A stretch of 64,000 bases of DNA from Caldicellulosiruptor diazotrophicus (GCF_017347585.1 NZ_AP024480.1:796001-860000), one strand, 5' to 3'. Numbered from the stretch's first letter, positions 9,691-19,133 are shown. A program made the numbers and translations. The notes: generated from the letters alone by a model not told the origin.

Positions 9691-10531
9691 AAACATTTTT
9701 TTAAATAAGACCATGGCTGCTGCTTCTATTTCTATAGTGGTAGCAGCCTTAACTGTGGTTGGGATATTTATTGCAATAGGAGCTAATCTTAATTATATTT
9801 CGCAACAAATTGAAAAGACGGTTGATATAAGGGTAATTTTACAAAAAGGTCAGGAAGAAAAAGCTATTGTAATTGAAGATTATTTGAGGAAAAATGTTTT
9901 AGTTCGAGAGTTTAAATACATAAGTCCACAGATGGCTTTGCAAGATTTGAAAAATAAGCTTGGTAAAAATGCATTTTTGCTTGAAGGACTTGAGAGGGAT
10001 AATCCTCTGCGGGGATACTTTGTAGTAAAACCTGTAAAGATTGAATACACTAAAAAGCTTGCAGAAGAGTTAGAAACGTTAGATGGTGTTGCTCAGGTCT
10101 ATTTTCCTTCTGAGACGGTGGAAAAGCTTAAAAGGATTTTGAAGATAATAAATCTTTTTTGCATACTTTTAATTTTGGGACTTTATATAATTGCCATATT
10201 TATAATTGCCAATACTATTAAAATAACCCTCTTTGCAAGACGAAAAGAAATCTCAATTATGAGATATATTGGAGCAACTAATAGGTTTATAAGCGGACCT
10301 TTTGTTGTTGAGGGATTTATTATAGGTATTTTAGGTTCACTTTTAGCATACGCTATTGTTCTGTTGTTTTATCACTATGCAATAAGGTACCTTTCACAGA
10401 CTATTACCTTTGTTGATTTTGTCAACATTTCTATTTACAAGTACAAAATATTAGGAGTGTTTATACTCACAGGAAGCATGGTGGGTGTACTGGGAAGTTT
10501 AATTTCTTTGAGAAGATATTTAAAAGCATAA
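9647..10531 (+). CDS. ftsX: Cell division protein FtsX
   Basis: A 294-residue membrane partner of FtsE. One N-terminal helix (about 22-45) is followed by an extracellular domain (about 50-165) and three C-terminal helices, the usual FtsX layout. The cytoplasmic FARRKEISIMRYIGAT segment is the conserved coupling loop. The gene begins inside ftsE, which suggests coupled translation. The hydrolase it activates is probably the coiled-coil M23 protein encoded next. Confidence 0.95.
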   Translation: MSLQTIKYFCKDGFRNIFLNKTMAAASISIVVAALTVVGIFIAIGANLNYISQQIEKTVDIRVILQKGQEEKAIVIEDYLRKNVLVREFKYISPQMALQDLKNKLGKNAFLLEGLERDNPLRGYFVVKPVKIEYTKKLAEELETLDGVAQVYFPSETVEKLKRILKIINLFCILLILGLYIIAIFIIANTIKITLFARRKEISIMRYIGATNRFISGPFVVEGFIIGILGSLLAYAIVLLFYHYAIRYLSQTITFVDFVNISIYKYKILGVFILTGSMVGVLGSLISLRRYLKA

Positions 10532-10575
10532 AAATCAAGCCTCTTTTGTCTTTTGTAAAAGAGGGGGTTTGGCTG

Positions 10576-11715
10576 TTGAAAATCAGACTCAAAATTTTTT
10601 CTATTTTGCTTATATTTGTTATCTTTTTTGAAACTGCTGTGTCAAGTACTTTAAAAGAGTATCAAAGCAAGCTTAAGTCTATTGAAAAGAGCAAGCAAAA
10701 GGCACAGCAGAAGATAATAGAGGTTAAAAAACAGCAGCAGCAAGTTTTATCTCAAATAGATGGGCTTGATAAGAAGATTGATGATGTAGAAGGAAAAATA
10801 AGAAATTTAAAAGCAAACATTGCATCTATTGAAAACAAGATTTTGAAGACAGAGGCTGAGCTCAAAGAAGAAGAAAAAAGGAAAGAAATGTATTATGAAA
10901 AGTTCAAAGAGAGAATAAGATGTATTTATGAGCTAAATACTGTCTCTGTATCGTATATTGAAATGCTGCTTGACTCTCAAAACCTTTCAGATTTTTTTAC
11001 AAGAATGTATCTTTTTAACGATATAATTGAATATGATAAGCAAATACTAAATGAGTACACAAAGAGCATTGAGACTATCAAAAATAAGAAAAAAGAACTT
11101 GTTCTGTTAAAGGAAGATTTGAGTAGACAAAAAAAAGATCTTGAAAGCTACCAAGCTTCTCTTTTAGCAGATCAAAATGAAAAGAAAAAGCTTTTGTCGG
11201 AACTTGAAAAAGAGCAAGATAAATTGGAAAGAATGCTTGATGAACTTGAAGAAATTTCAAATGAACTTTCTAAGAAAATAAAGGAAATTTTGGCAAGACA
11301 AAAGAAAAAACGTATGTATAAAGGTGGTAAACTTTTATGGCCGCTTGAAGGGTATTATGAGGTAACGTCATATTTTGGTATGAGGTTTCATCCAATTTTG
11401 AAGAAAAATAAAATGCACACAGGGATTGACATTGCAGCGCCATATGGAGCAAGTGTTTTAGCAGCAGCAGACGGTGATGTGATTTTAGCCGGATGGGTGT
11501 CTGGCTATGGTAAGACTGTCATTATAGATAATGGTAGTGGTATTTCAACCTTATATGGTCATCTTTCTTCAATTAACGTTACTGTGGGTCAAAAAGTGAA
11601 AAGAGGTGAAATAATAGGCAGTGTTGGTGCAACTGGGTATGCAACAGGTCCTCACCTTCATTTTGAGGTTAGAATAAACGGCGATATATCTGACCCACTC
11701 AATTTCCTAAGATAA
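10576..11715 (+). CDS. Coiled-coil M23 peptidoglycan hydrolase (EnvC/NlpD-like)
   Basis: A secreted wall hydrolase: N-terminal signal or anchor helix, a long Lys/Glu/Gln coiled coil (about 25-245), then an M23 (LytM) domain with the zinc motifs HTGID and HLHFE. The architecture matches EnvC and Firmicute FtsEX partners that are held inactive by the coiled coil. The likely start is TTG at 10576, 8 bases after GAGGGGG. An upstream in-frame TTG at 10546 lacks such a site. It sits directly behind ftsX. Confidence 0.9.
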   Translation: MKIRLKIFSILLIFVIFFETAVSSTLKEYQSKLKSIEKSKQKAQQKIIEVKKQQQQVLSQIDGLDKKIDDVEGKIRNLKANIASIENKILKTEAELKEEEKRKEMYYEKFKERIRCIYELNTVSVSYIEMLLDSQNLSDFFTRMYLFNDIIEYDKQILNEYTKSIETIKNKKKELVLLKEDLSRQKKDLESYQASLLADQNEKKKLLSELEKEQDKLERMLDELEEISNELSKKIKEILARQKKKRMYKGGKLLWPLEGYYEVTSYFGMRFHPILKKNKMHTGIDIAAPYGASVLAAADGDVILAGWVSGYGKTVIIDNGSGISTLYGHLSSINVTVGQKVKRGEIIGSVGATGYATGPHLHFEVRINGDISDPLNFLR

Positions 11716-11730
11716 GGAGCTGAAAAAGAA

Positions 11731-12924
11731 ATGAAGAAAAGACTTCAAACTTTTGCAATAGTTTTCATTACCGCAATTGTAACATATATTGTGACCACTT
11801 ATGTCTATTTTGGAAGTCCTGTGTATACAAACAGAATAGTAACCGACCCTAAGATTTCTAAGGTTATATGGCTTTTGAAAAAATATTACTACGAACCTAA
11901 GGATATAAATGACCAAAAAATTGTAGACGGCGCAATAGATGGTATTGCTGCAAGTGTCGATGATCCATACACAGAATATTTTACCAAAAAAGAATTTGAA
12001 GAGTTTATGATACAAAGTAAAGGTACGTATTTTGGGATAGGAGTGACAATAGAGCCGGGCGAACATTATATTGAAGTTGTAACACCATTTGAAGGTTCTC
12101 CGGCATACAAGGCCGGGATAAAACCAGGGGATAAGATTATAAGAGTAAATGGGATAAATTTGACATCAAAAGATATAGAAAAGGCTGTAAATTTAATGAG
12201 AGGGCCAAAAGGAACAAGTGTGACAGTTACAATTTTGCGCGATGGCAGCTCAAAGCCTATTGAATTTAAAATTGTCAGGGATGAAGTAAAAATAAAAACT
12301 GTATCTTCTTCCATTTTGGAAAATAACATAGGTTATATTAAAATCACCAATTTTGACGAAAATACCCCACAGGACTTTTACAATAGCTATGACAAACTCA
12401 AAAGTTCTGGCTGCCGCGGACTTATTATTGACTTGAGATTTAATCCTGGCGGGCTTTTAGAGTCTGTTGTTGACATTGCAAGCAATTTTCTCAAAAAAGG
12501 ACAGCTTATTGTGTATCTTAAAGATAGATACAATCAAAAAGAATATTTTAAGTCATACAAAAATGGTGACACTGTAACACCGCTTGTTGTGCTTACCAAT
12601 AAATATTCGGCATCAGCTTCAGAGATATTAGCTGGATGTTTAAAAGACCAAAAAAGGGCAAAAATTGTTGGTGATAAGACATTTGGCAAAGGGGTTGTTC
12701 AGCAGGTATTTGACCTTGGAGATGGTTCTGCAATAAAAATAACAGTGAGTCAGTATCTTTTGCCAAGTGGAGCATATATTCACAAAAAAGGTATAGAGCC
12801 AGATATTAAGATAGCTCAGCCCAAGGAGTATCAAGATAAAATGAATGTTCCAATAGATAAAGACTTGCAACTGAAAAAAGCTATTGAGATATTAAAGAGT
12901 GAAATTTCAAAGAGTAAGTTTTGA
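11731..12924 (+). CDS. Carboxy-terminal processing protease (S41)
   Basis: A 397-residue CtpA/CtpB-type serine protease exported by an N-terminal helix. It has a PDZ domain (about 95-185, including YFGIGVTIE and SPAYKAGIKPGDKI) and a catalytic core with the Ser in NKYSASASEI and the Lys in GDKTFGKGV. In B. subtilis, CtpB lies near ftsEX and cleaves SpoIVFA in sporulation. A similar role is possible here. AAGGAG precedes the ATG by 13 bases. Confidence 0.94.
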   Translation: MKKRLQTFAIVFITAIVTYIVTTYVYFGSPVYTNRIVTDPKISKVIWLLKKYYYEPKDINDQKIVDGAIDGIAASVDDPYTEYFTKKEFEEFMIQSKGTYFGIGVTIEPGEHYIEVVTPFEGSPAYKAGIKPGDKIIRVNGINLTSKDIEKAVNLMRGPKGTSVTVTILRDGSSKPIEFKIVRDEVKIKTVSSSILENNIGYIKITNFDENTPQDFYNSYDKLKSSGCRGLIIDLRFNPGGLLESVVDIASNFLKKGQLIVYLKDRYNQKEYFKSYKNGDTVTPLVVLTNKYSASASEILAGCLKDQKRAKIVGDKTFGKGVVQQVFDLGDGSAIKITVSQYLLPSGAYIHKKGIEPDIKIAQPKEYQDKMNVPIDKDLQLKKAIEILKSEISKSKF

Positions 12925-12941
12925 AATTTGAGGTGCATATA

Positions 12942-14216
12942 ATGTTAAAGTTTTTTTGGCAGATATTTGAACTGACAGGACTGAGTATATTTCAACTTCT
13001 TTTTAGCTGGAATTTTTGGGTAGTAGTAATATTGATTTCTTTTTTGTACAAAAGAGAACAGGAATTTGAACAGGCTGTGCTCGGGTACAACCGGGTCAGC
13101 CTTACCTACAAAGTTGTGGAGTCATCTATCGCAGGACTTGTAGGGGGTTATATAGTCAGTTTAATTACTTTATTTTTTGGTATTGTAGTAGATGTAGATA
13201 GTTTTATGTACCTTTGGTATATTGCTTTGATTCTTGCACTCATAAATCCAAGGTATCTTTGTTTTTCATATTCAGCAGGAATTGTTTCGGTGATATCTCT
13301 CATCTTCACAAAACCGGTTGTTGATATCTCAGGGATATTGGTAATTGTTGCAATTCTCCATTTTGTTGAAAGTCTTTTAATTTTCTTGGACGGTTTTCGT
13401 GGTGCAATACCTGTTGTGATTGAGAGAAGAAAAAAAGAAGGTGTTTTTTCAACCTCAGGTGCTTACCTTATGCAAAGGTTCTGGGTTATACCGATGGTAA
13501 TAATTGCGTATAACTATCAGACCACCACGCAGGTTGTAAAAATTGAGTTGTTTGAACCAACATGGTGGCCTCTTTTTAAACCACAGAATCTTTTGCCCAA
13601 TGCTATGCTTCTTATGACTCCTATTGTTGCAGCGCTTGGATACGGGGATTTAGCGGTGGAAGATGAACCAGCTGTGATAAGCAAAAAGAGTGCTGGAATT
13701 TTGAGCATTTTTAGTATTGTTTTGTTTATTTTAAGTGCATTTTCATATAAAGTCTATGCTTTCAAGTGGGTGGCAGCTCTGTTTGCTCCTATTGCTCATG
13801 AAAGTATAATACTTTTTCAGCAAAAAAAGCAAAAAGAGGGAAAATCAATATTTGAGGCAGAGGAGAATACAATCAAGGTGTTGTATGTTGAAGAAAATAG
13901 CGTTGCTGAAAAGATGGGAATTAAACTGGGTGACACATTGATTTCTATAAATGGTGTTTTAATTCAATCAGAAAACGAACTTGAGAGGATATTTTCAGAT
14001 GCCCAAATTTATATGTGGGTGAAGGTAAAGGATAAAAGGGGGAAAATTAAAGAGCTTTACTATCAGGACTATGAAAATGGGATAAGAAACCTTGGTATAA
14101 TAGTCATTACCAAAAATGTGACGCCAAACTATAAAATTGACACTGAGGGTTATTTTATATTTATTAAAAGTATAGCCAGCAAAATAAAAAGGTTTTTGTT
14201 TAATAAGACAAATTGA
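12942..14216 (+). CDS. MinJ-like multi-spanning PDZ membrane protein
   Basis: A 424-residue protein with about eight membrane helices in the first 290 residues and one cytoplasmic PDZ domain (about 300-370, VAEKMGIKLGDTLISINGV). This architecture, and its place right after a ctp gene, match B. subtilis MinJ, which bridges DivIVA and MinD at the septum. The identity is inferred from topology and synteny. I chose ATG 12942 because AGGTG lies 6 bases before it. A TTG at 12921 overlaps the ctp stop. No terminator is obvious before the AT-rich gap that follows. Confidence 0.7.
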   Translation: MLKFFWQIFELTGLSIFQLLFSWNFWVVVILISFLYKREQEFEQAVLGYNRVSLTYKVVESSIAGLVGGYIVSLITLFFGIVVDVDSFMYLWYIALILALINPRYLCFSYSAGIVSVISLIFTKPVVDISGILVIVAILHFVESLLIFLDGFRGAIPVVIERRKKEGVFSTSGAYLMQRFWVIPMVIIAYNYQTTTQVVKIELFEPTWWPLFKPQNLLPNAMLLMTPIVAALGYGDLAVEDEPAVISKKSAGILSIFSIVLFILSAFSYKVYAFKWVAALFAPIAHESIILFQQKKQKEGKSIFEAEENTIKVLYVEENSVAEKMGIKLGDTLISINGVLIQSENELERIFSDAQIYMWVKVKDKRGKIKELYYQDYENGIRNLGIIVITKNVTPNYKIDTEGYFIFIKSIASKIKRFLFNKTN

Positions 14217-14435
14217 TAATTCAAAATTAAATTATTTTTGGTTAATTTATACATTGATTTTTTTTATAATTAAAATAACATTTCATGGTAATAAAGGGAT
14301 GATTCAATTATGTCATAAGTTTTATTCAATCAATGTTGATAAAAAGTAAATTTAACTTTAAGTTAGCAAGAAAAAATGTTAACAGCTGTTTAGTTAAAAT
14401 CAAACTACAATAGCTGAAAGGAGGTTTTAAGTGAT

Positions 14436-15223
14436 ATGAAAAGAATATATAGGTTTATAGGAGTTTTTATGTTAATATTATGTATCGTTGGAATTTTTAA
14501 AGAACAAACAATTTTAGGGAACCCGACGATAAGTAAAAATGAAATTTTAAATTATGCAACATTTGATAAGTCAAAAATACGGGAAAATGATACAGTTACA
14601 AAAGCAGTTTATGAGAAAAATCCTTATTTTAATTCAATTCTAAAAATAACATTTTGAGCAACAAATTAATAATAACACCAAATTATACAGATACTGATGA
14701 AGGTTCAATAAACATTACGTATACTCCTCGATGGTCAAGTGGTATTCTCTATAAAGATGGAGAAAAAGACGGCATTTTTTCAACGATTGCTGAAGAGTTA
14801 TTGAGCATAGCTGAAGCAAATTATTATGTCAAAGTAGCGAGTTTGATATACGAAGTTGCATCTATTGCGTTTAATCTTATGCCGCAGGATATTGCAGTAA
14901 CAGGATATGGAAAAGCAGCATTATATCATTCTTACTCATACTATAGTAAAATTGCCCAGGTTTATTACAGTAGCAAAAAAGAGTGGGTTACGAAGGTAGA
15001 TGTTGAACGCAAGGAAACCTATAGACATGCTTTAGTTTCATTTACAGATAAAAACGGATTTACGCGCACAAAGTCATATGATTTTATTCCAGCAAATGGA
15101 TATGGCCCTATTGCTTCAGAAGTTTACAGTGGTTACTATTGGCAAGACAGTATAATGTATCAAGAAGCTTATCTTCGTTATTTATGGTTAAAACCAGCTT
15201 TAGTTCTTGCGTGGACTCATTGA
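14436..15223 (+). pseudogene. Secreted protein gene, probably frameshifted
   Basis: Two overlapping reading frames are best read as one gene. The first (14436-14657, 73 codons) has an excellent AAAGGAGG site and a signal-like hydrophobic N terminus. It stops at 14655. The second (from about 14633 in the +2 frame to 15223) encodes about 190 further residues rich in Tyr and Ser, with no signal peptide. Its only start is a TTG without a binding site that overlaps the first stop. A single-base change in the A5 run at 14642 or the T4 run at 14652 would join them. I recognise no domain. It could also be programmed frameshifting or two genes. Confidence 0.6.
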
Positions 15224-15235
15224 TAATGCTATTTT

Positions 15236-15823
15236 ATGAAAGTTTTTGTAGGTGATAGAATTGTCAAAAAAAGGTTTATTCCAATATTCGCGCTGTATGC
15301 AGCTGTAGTTATTTTGATAGGAATGGGAATTTTAATCATTGTAGAAAGAAATATAGAAAAAGATAAATCCATTGAAAAATCTAAGTTATTAAGCTACAGA
15401 AAGTATAATCCATCAATTTTTAAATCTGAGGCAGAAGTTATAATACAAGAAGTTAAAGAAAGCAAAGATTATTTAAGATTCATAATAAGTGTCAAAATTG
15501 TTCCAACTAAAATTCCTTGCTCGTATAAAGGAATAATAGTCAAAGGCACATTGGATAAAAGTTTAAAAAAATATTTCCCTCCTTGGAGGCAAAACCTTGA
15601 ATTCGGATACGATTTTAATACAATCCCAAATTATGTATTAGATGGCGTCAAGAATAAAGGGATAGATGTTGGGTTAGCCACATTTATTACTAAGATTACA
15701 ACTGATAGTAATAAGCTCAAAAGCTTATTTGTGAAAGATATACATGTGGAGATTAAATGGGTTGGGGGTTATACCACTTTTACAATTCCAGCAGAGGACG
15801 TTAACTTTGTATACAAAAAATAG
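15236..15823 (+). CDS. Hypothetical membrane-anchored protein
   Basis: A 195-residue protein with a short basic N terminus, one membrane helix (about 16-36) and an outside domain of mixed beta character that I do not recognise. The region before the ATG lacks a good ribosome binding site. AGGTGA lies just inside the proposed coding region, so the true start could be slightly downstream at a rare codon. It follows the frameshifted secreted protein by 12 bases and is directly upstream of an insertion sequence, so it belongs to an accessory patch. Confidence 0.6.
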   Translation: MKVFVGDRIVKKRFIPIFALYAAVVILIGMGILIIVERNIEKDKSIEKSKLLSYRKYNPSIFKSEAEVIIQEVKESKDYLRFIISVKIVPTKIPCSYKGIIVKGTLDKSLKKYFPPWRQNLEFGYDFNTIPNYVLDGVKNKGIDVGLATFITKITTDSNKLKSLFVKDIHVEIKWVGGYTTFTIPAEDVNFVYKK

Positions 15824-15888
15824 CCTTTTGCAGAAACGCTCAAGATGAGCATTATCAAGCTTTATATAATCTTCAAAAAAGTATTCCT

Positions 15889-15946
15889 TCCTCCTCATAG
15901 ATAGTGTAAAATATAACTGTATAAAACATATTTTCTATGAGGAGGA
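15889..15946 (+). promoter_or_regulatory. Inverted repeat masking the transposase ribosome binding site
   Basis: A perfect 12-bp inverted repeat: TCCTCCTCATAG at 15889-15900 and its complement at 15935-15946. The right arm is the transposase ribosome binding site. The 34-base loop is AT-rich and holds possible -10 boxes. RNA read in from outside would fold and hide the site. RNA started inside the loop would not. Confidence 0.75.
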
Positions 15947-15953
15947 GGATAAA

Positions 15954-17396
15954 ATGTTTAAAAATCATAATAAACAACTCTCTTTTTTAGAACTTTATGA
16001 GGACGTTAAAAACCTCGCTCTCAATAACCCTCATAACCTTCTTGGCTTCTTCAACAAATACATCAATATCAATAACTTCATCCCTCAATCCTTCTTTAAA
16101 GCCTACTATAAATACTTCGGTAAACATAGATGCTTCTCTTTGCAATCTATGTTATGTGCTTTCTTCATCCAAAAAATCTTCAAATTCTCTACCTTAACTC
16201 AACTCCGTGCTGTCTTGCTCAACTCATACCAGCTTAAATCTTTCTGCAACTTCGATACTATACCCTCTATCTCTACATTCTCAAGATTTAGAAAAATCTT
16301 TTGCTCCGAAATCGAAAACGTCTTTTATAACCTCGCAAAATATGCTCAAAATATTGCACTTGAAATAAACCCTGACCTTGCTTCTTGCGTAATATTCGAC
16401 ACAACTGCCTTAGTCCCTATGCTCAAAGAAAATAACCCTAAGTTCATCCAATCTATGCTCAGAAAAACTAAATCTCAAAACCCTAACCTTACATCCTCTG
16501 CTGTGTATTATCTCACATACTCAAACCTCCCCAAATCTGCTTCTGCTTCACCTTATATTACTCGTATGTTCGCTAATGGTCATTTCTGCTATGGATACAA
16601 ATTCGCTATCATCACTAATGGATTTGGTTTACCTCTTGTAATCACTCCTGCCTTCTGTCCTTCTTCTGATGACCCTCAAGACCCTGCTTTTTCTAAAGCT
16701 ATCTCTGATTCAAAAGCTCTTATTCCCGCTTTGATTAACCTAAACCATAATTTCCAATTCAATCAGTTTTCAACCTTTATCGCCGACAGTGCTCTTGACT
16801 CTTACATGGTCTATTCTTCCCTCATCAAAGATTTCAATTTCTCTAAAGTCATAATCCCTATTAACCCCAGAAATTCTAACCAAACCTCATATACCCCTAC
16901 CTCTGACCCTAACATCACTATCTCACAAAACGGTATACCCTTCTGTAATAAACTAAATAAACCTTTTATCTACGAAGGTCTTTGTAATGGTAAAAATCGC
17001 TCCCCAAGAATTAAATGGCGCTGCCCTTGCTCTCAGATTAAAGACAATAAACGCTTTTGCACCTGCCCACATCCTTGTACTACTTCTAAGTCAGGTAGGA
17101 TGTTCTATACATACCCAGATGCCAACCTGCGGTATTATCCAGGTATCGATAGAAATTCTGACCAGTTTTATCAACTTTACAAATCCAGAGTTACTATCGA
17201 GCAAACTATTTTTAATCTAAAGTCTTTTCTCGGTCATGATACCATTTTCTCATATGACCATATTTCACTTTTTTCTGACTTCTTACTCTCTGCTATTTGT
17301 ATGCTTTTACTCTTTATTCTCTCTTATGCCATACTAAAACATCACCAAAATATCTCTTACAAAAAACTTCAAAAACTTAAAAAACTTATTGCCTGA
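15954..17396 (+). mobile_element. IS4-type DDE transposase gene of an insertion sequence
   Basis: A 480-residue DDE transposase. The N-terminal part (about 40-120) resembles the DUF772 region of IS4/IS5-type enzymes. Catalytic candidates are Asp in IFDTTALVP, Asp in FIADSALDS and Glu in the Y-x2-R-x3-E-x6-K signature seen in YKSRVTIEQTIFNLK. A Cys-rich insert (CPCSQIKDNKRFCTCPHPC) lies before that. The coding strand is strongly C/T-rich and G-poor, opposite to every neighbouring gene. The frame is intact, so it may be active. I could not find matching terminal repeats, so the element ends are undefined. Confidence 0.88.
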
Positions 17397-17700
17397 GATT
17401 TCTCTTAACTCTAAAAAATGCATTTTTAATCCCTAACAAATTGCCCACACTAAAAACCCTTTTTAAAGGGTTTGATATAGCTTTGCCTTTTTTGGCTTTT
17501 GAATTATTTGGTAATAAATTTATAGTTACATACGTTGCTGATAATGTTGTTATTGTGTGCAAATAGCACAATTTACCTATACACCCTCTTGACTTTTATT
17601 CCTGTATTCCTATTTTATGGTTTGTACATCTATTCATTTTGCAAACGGCTATTTGTATACAAAAAACTGTAGTTTTAATAATAAATATTATGATGAATAA
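17397..17700. other. Gene-free stretch after the transposase
   Basis: About 300 bases with no convincing gene. It contains a perfect 9-bp hairpin (17454-17462 with 17465-17473) that may act as a terminator or lie at the right part of the insertion sequence. The rest is AT-rich, with a promoter-like TTGACT near 17589 that leads to no gene. Confidence 0.5.
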
Positions 17701-17739
17701 AAGAGGGCAAGGCTGAATTCAAAATAGCTTTGCCCTTTA
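17701..17739 (-). terminator. Terminator of the small membrane protein gene
   Basis: Stem of about 12 bp with G-U pairs around GGGCAAGG/CTTTGCCC, read on the minus strand and followed by TTTATT. It ends the minus-strand gene just upstream. Confidence 0.65.
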
Positions 17740-17997
17740 ATTTTTTGTCTTTGCCAAGTAGTCAATTATAATAGCAGCTGCCAACCCTTCTATGAATATG
17801 TAAAGTGAATTTTGCAAAAGCCCCTGTGACAAAGTTTTTAAATCAATCTTATCAGACACATAGTGCAAAGATAGAAAATAGAACTTTATACCAAGCAAAA
17901 GCATTATAACAGAAATTGTTCCTATGATTAACAAAATCTTTTTTGAAGTAGATGAAATCTTTCCAAATAGTCTTTTCTTTGTATTTCGCCTTTCCAT
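17737..17997 (-). CDS. Small two-helix membrane protein, unknown function
   Basis: An 86-residue protein with a basic N terminus (MERRNTKKRLFG) and two likely membrane helices (about 18-40 and 60-80). I recognise no family. The ATG at 17997 is chosen because AGGTG lies 6-7 bases upstream. A GTG at 18006 overlaps that site. It has its own terminator and is divergent from the SpoIIQ-like gene. Confidence 0.65.
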   Translation of the reverse strand: MERRNTKKRLFGKISSTSKKILLIIGTISVIMLLLGIKFYFLSLHYVSDKIDLKTLSQGLLQNSLYIFIEGLAAAIIIDYLAKTKN

Positions 17998-18103
17998 TGT
18001 TTGCACCTCATTCTAAGTTGACATAACTGATCTTTAAATAAATCATATCAAATCCTCTTCTAATATTCAAAGAAAAAATATGGATATTTAAGATGTTATT
18101 TAT

Positions 18104-18133
18104 GTATAGTTTGAGAAATAGCTGGCAAGAATA
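18104..18133 (+). promoter_or_regulatory. SigF-type forespore promoter
   Basis: GTATA at 18104-18108, a 15-base spacer and GGCAAGAATA at 18124-18133. This fits the B. subtilis SigF consensus (GYATA, then GGnnAnAHTR) and lies 28 bases before a SpoIIQ-like gene. In Bacillus, spoIIQ is SigF-dependent. Confidence 0.7.
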
Positions 18134-18160
18134 TTATATGGAAGGAGGTGCAAAGTCAAG

Positions 18161-19075
18161 ATGAATAAAAAGGATTGGAAAGAAAGATTGATAAACTTTT
18201 TTGACACCAAAGGATTTTATATAATTGTGGTTGTTTGTCTTTTTGTAATTGGTTTTTCAATTTATACAATTGCAACTACTGATTTTACGAAGTATGAGGT
18301 TGAAGAAAAGCAAGATAATAATGTAAGCCTGAATAACAGCGATACCTCTAATGCAATTCCACAAGTTGGTATGCAAGAAGTGACCAAACAAGATAAATTA
18401 AAAAATAGCCCTGCAACAACTGAAAAAACAGGAAATAAAAATGTATCTCAAAGGAAATCAGAAGACAATACCCAAAGTATTCATAGCTCAAACTCAGCTT
18501 ACAATTCAAAAAAGAATGAAAGTTCTTTAACAACTAAGAATGACGCCGCAAGCAATGCTAATAAACAACAGCATGCACAACAAAAGGCTAATACAACTGC
18601 AGAGGAAAATCAGGGAAGAAATAGCTTAGGAGACGAAATAGAAGTAATAAATCCTCTTGTGTTCAAGCCTATATATCCTGTTTCTGGCAAGGTAATCAGA
18701 GAGTTTTCTGACCAGTCACTTGTGTACTCTAAAACCTTAGATGAATGGACAGAACATTCAGGCATTGATATTCAAGCAGAAGAAGGTAGCGATATAAAAG
18801 CTTGCTTTGACGGTACTGTAATTGACTTGGGCGAAGACCCTCTTTATGGAAAATATGTTGTAATTGACCATAGTGATGGATATATTTCAAAATACTTTAA
18901 CTTGAAAGATTTAAAATATGTCCAAGTTGGAGACATAGTTAGGCAAGGGCAAAAAATTGGTGAGGTGGGGACAAGCTCTAATATAGAATACATGGACCCA
19001 CCACATTTACACTTTGAGATTTTATACAACGGTGAGAACCAAAACCCAGCAAGATTTTTGCCACAACCACAATAA
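18161..19075 (+). CDS. SpoIIQ-like M23 family protein
   Basis: A 304-residue protein with a short cytoplasmic tail, one helix (about 20-40), a low-complexity Ser/Asn/Lys/Gln linker (about 45-165) and an M23 domain (about 170-300). In Bacillus, SpoIIQ in the forespore membrane binds SpoIIIAH across the gap between the two cells. Here both zinc motifs are present (HSGID near 200 and HLHFE near 281), as in clostridial SpoIIQ. B. subtilis SpoIIQ lacks the first His. The assignment rests on architecture and on a SigF-type promoter. A generic M23 wall protease is the alternative. Confidence 0.75.
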   Translation: MNKKDWKERLINFFDTKGFYIIVVVCLFVIGFSIYTIATTDFTKYEVEEKQDNNVSLNNSDTSNAIPQVGMQEVTKQDKLKNSPATTEKTGNKNVSQRKSEDNTQSIHSSNSAYNSKKNESSLTTKNDAASNANKQQHAQQKANTTAEENQGRNSLGDEIEVINPLVFKPIYPVSGKVIREFSDQSLVYSKTLDEWTEHSGIDIQAEEGSDIKACFDGTVIDLGEDPLYGKYVVIDHSDGYISKYFNLKDLKYVQVGDIVRQGQKIGEVGTSSNIEYMDPPHLHFEILYNGENQNPARFLPQPQ

Positions 19076-19096
19076 AAAAGAGAAATCTTTTTATAG

Positions 19097-19133
19097 AAAG
19101 GGGAATGGGGCCTTTTAGAGCACCATTCCCTTT
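19097..19133. terminator. Probable bidirectional terminator
   Basis: An 8-bp stem (19101-19108 with 19123-19130), extended by A/T pairs, between two convergent genes. The loop contains the stop of the minus-strand glycosyltransferase gene. Confidence 0.5.

Noticed and set aside
17386-17571. A 61-codon minus-strand frame overlapping the end of the transposase gene
   Set aside because: No ribosome binding site and no recognisable pattern. It crosses a hairpin and looks like chance.
15824-17736. Terminal inverted repeats of the insertion sequence
   Set aside because: I compared both flanks by eye and found no convincing pair, so I give no element boundaries.
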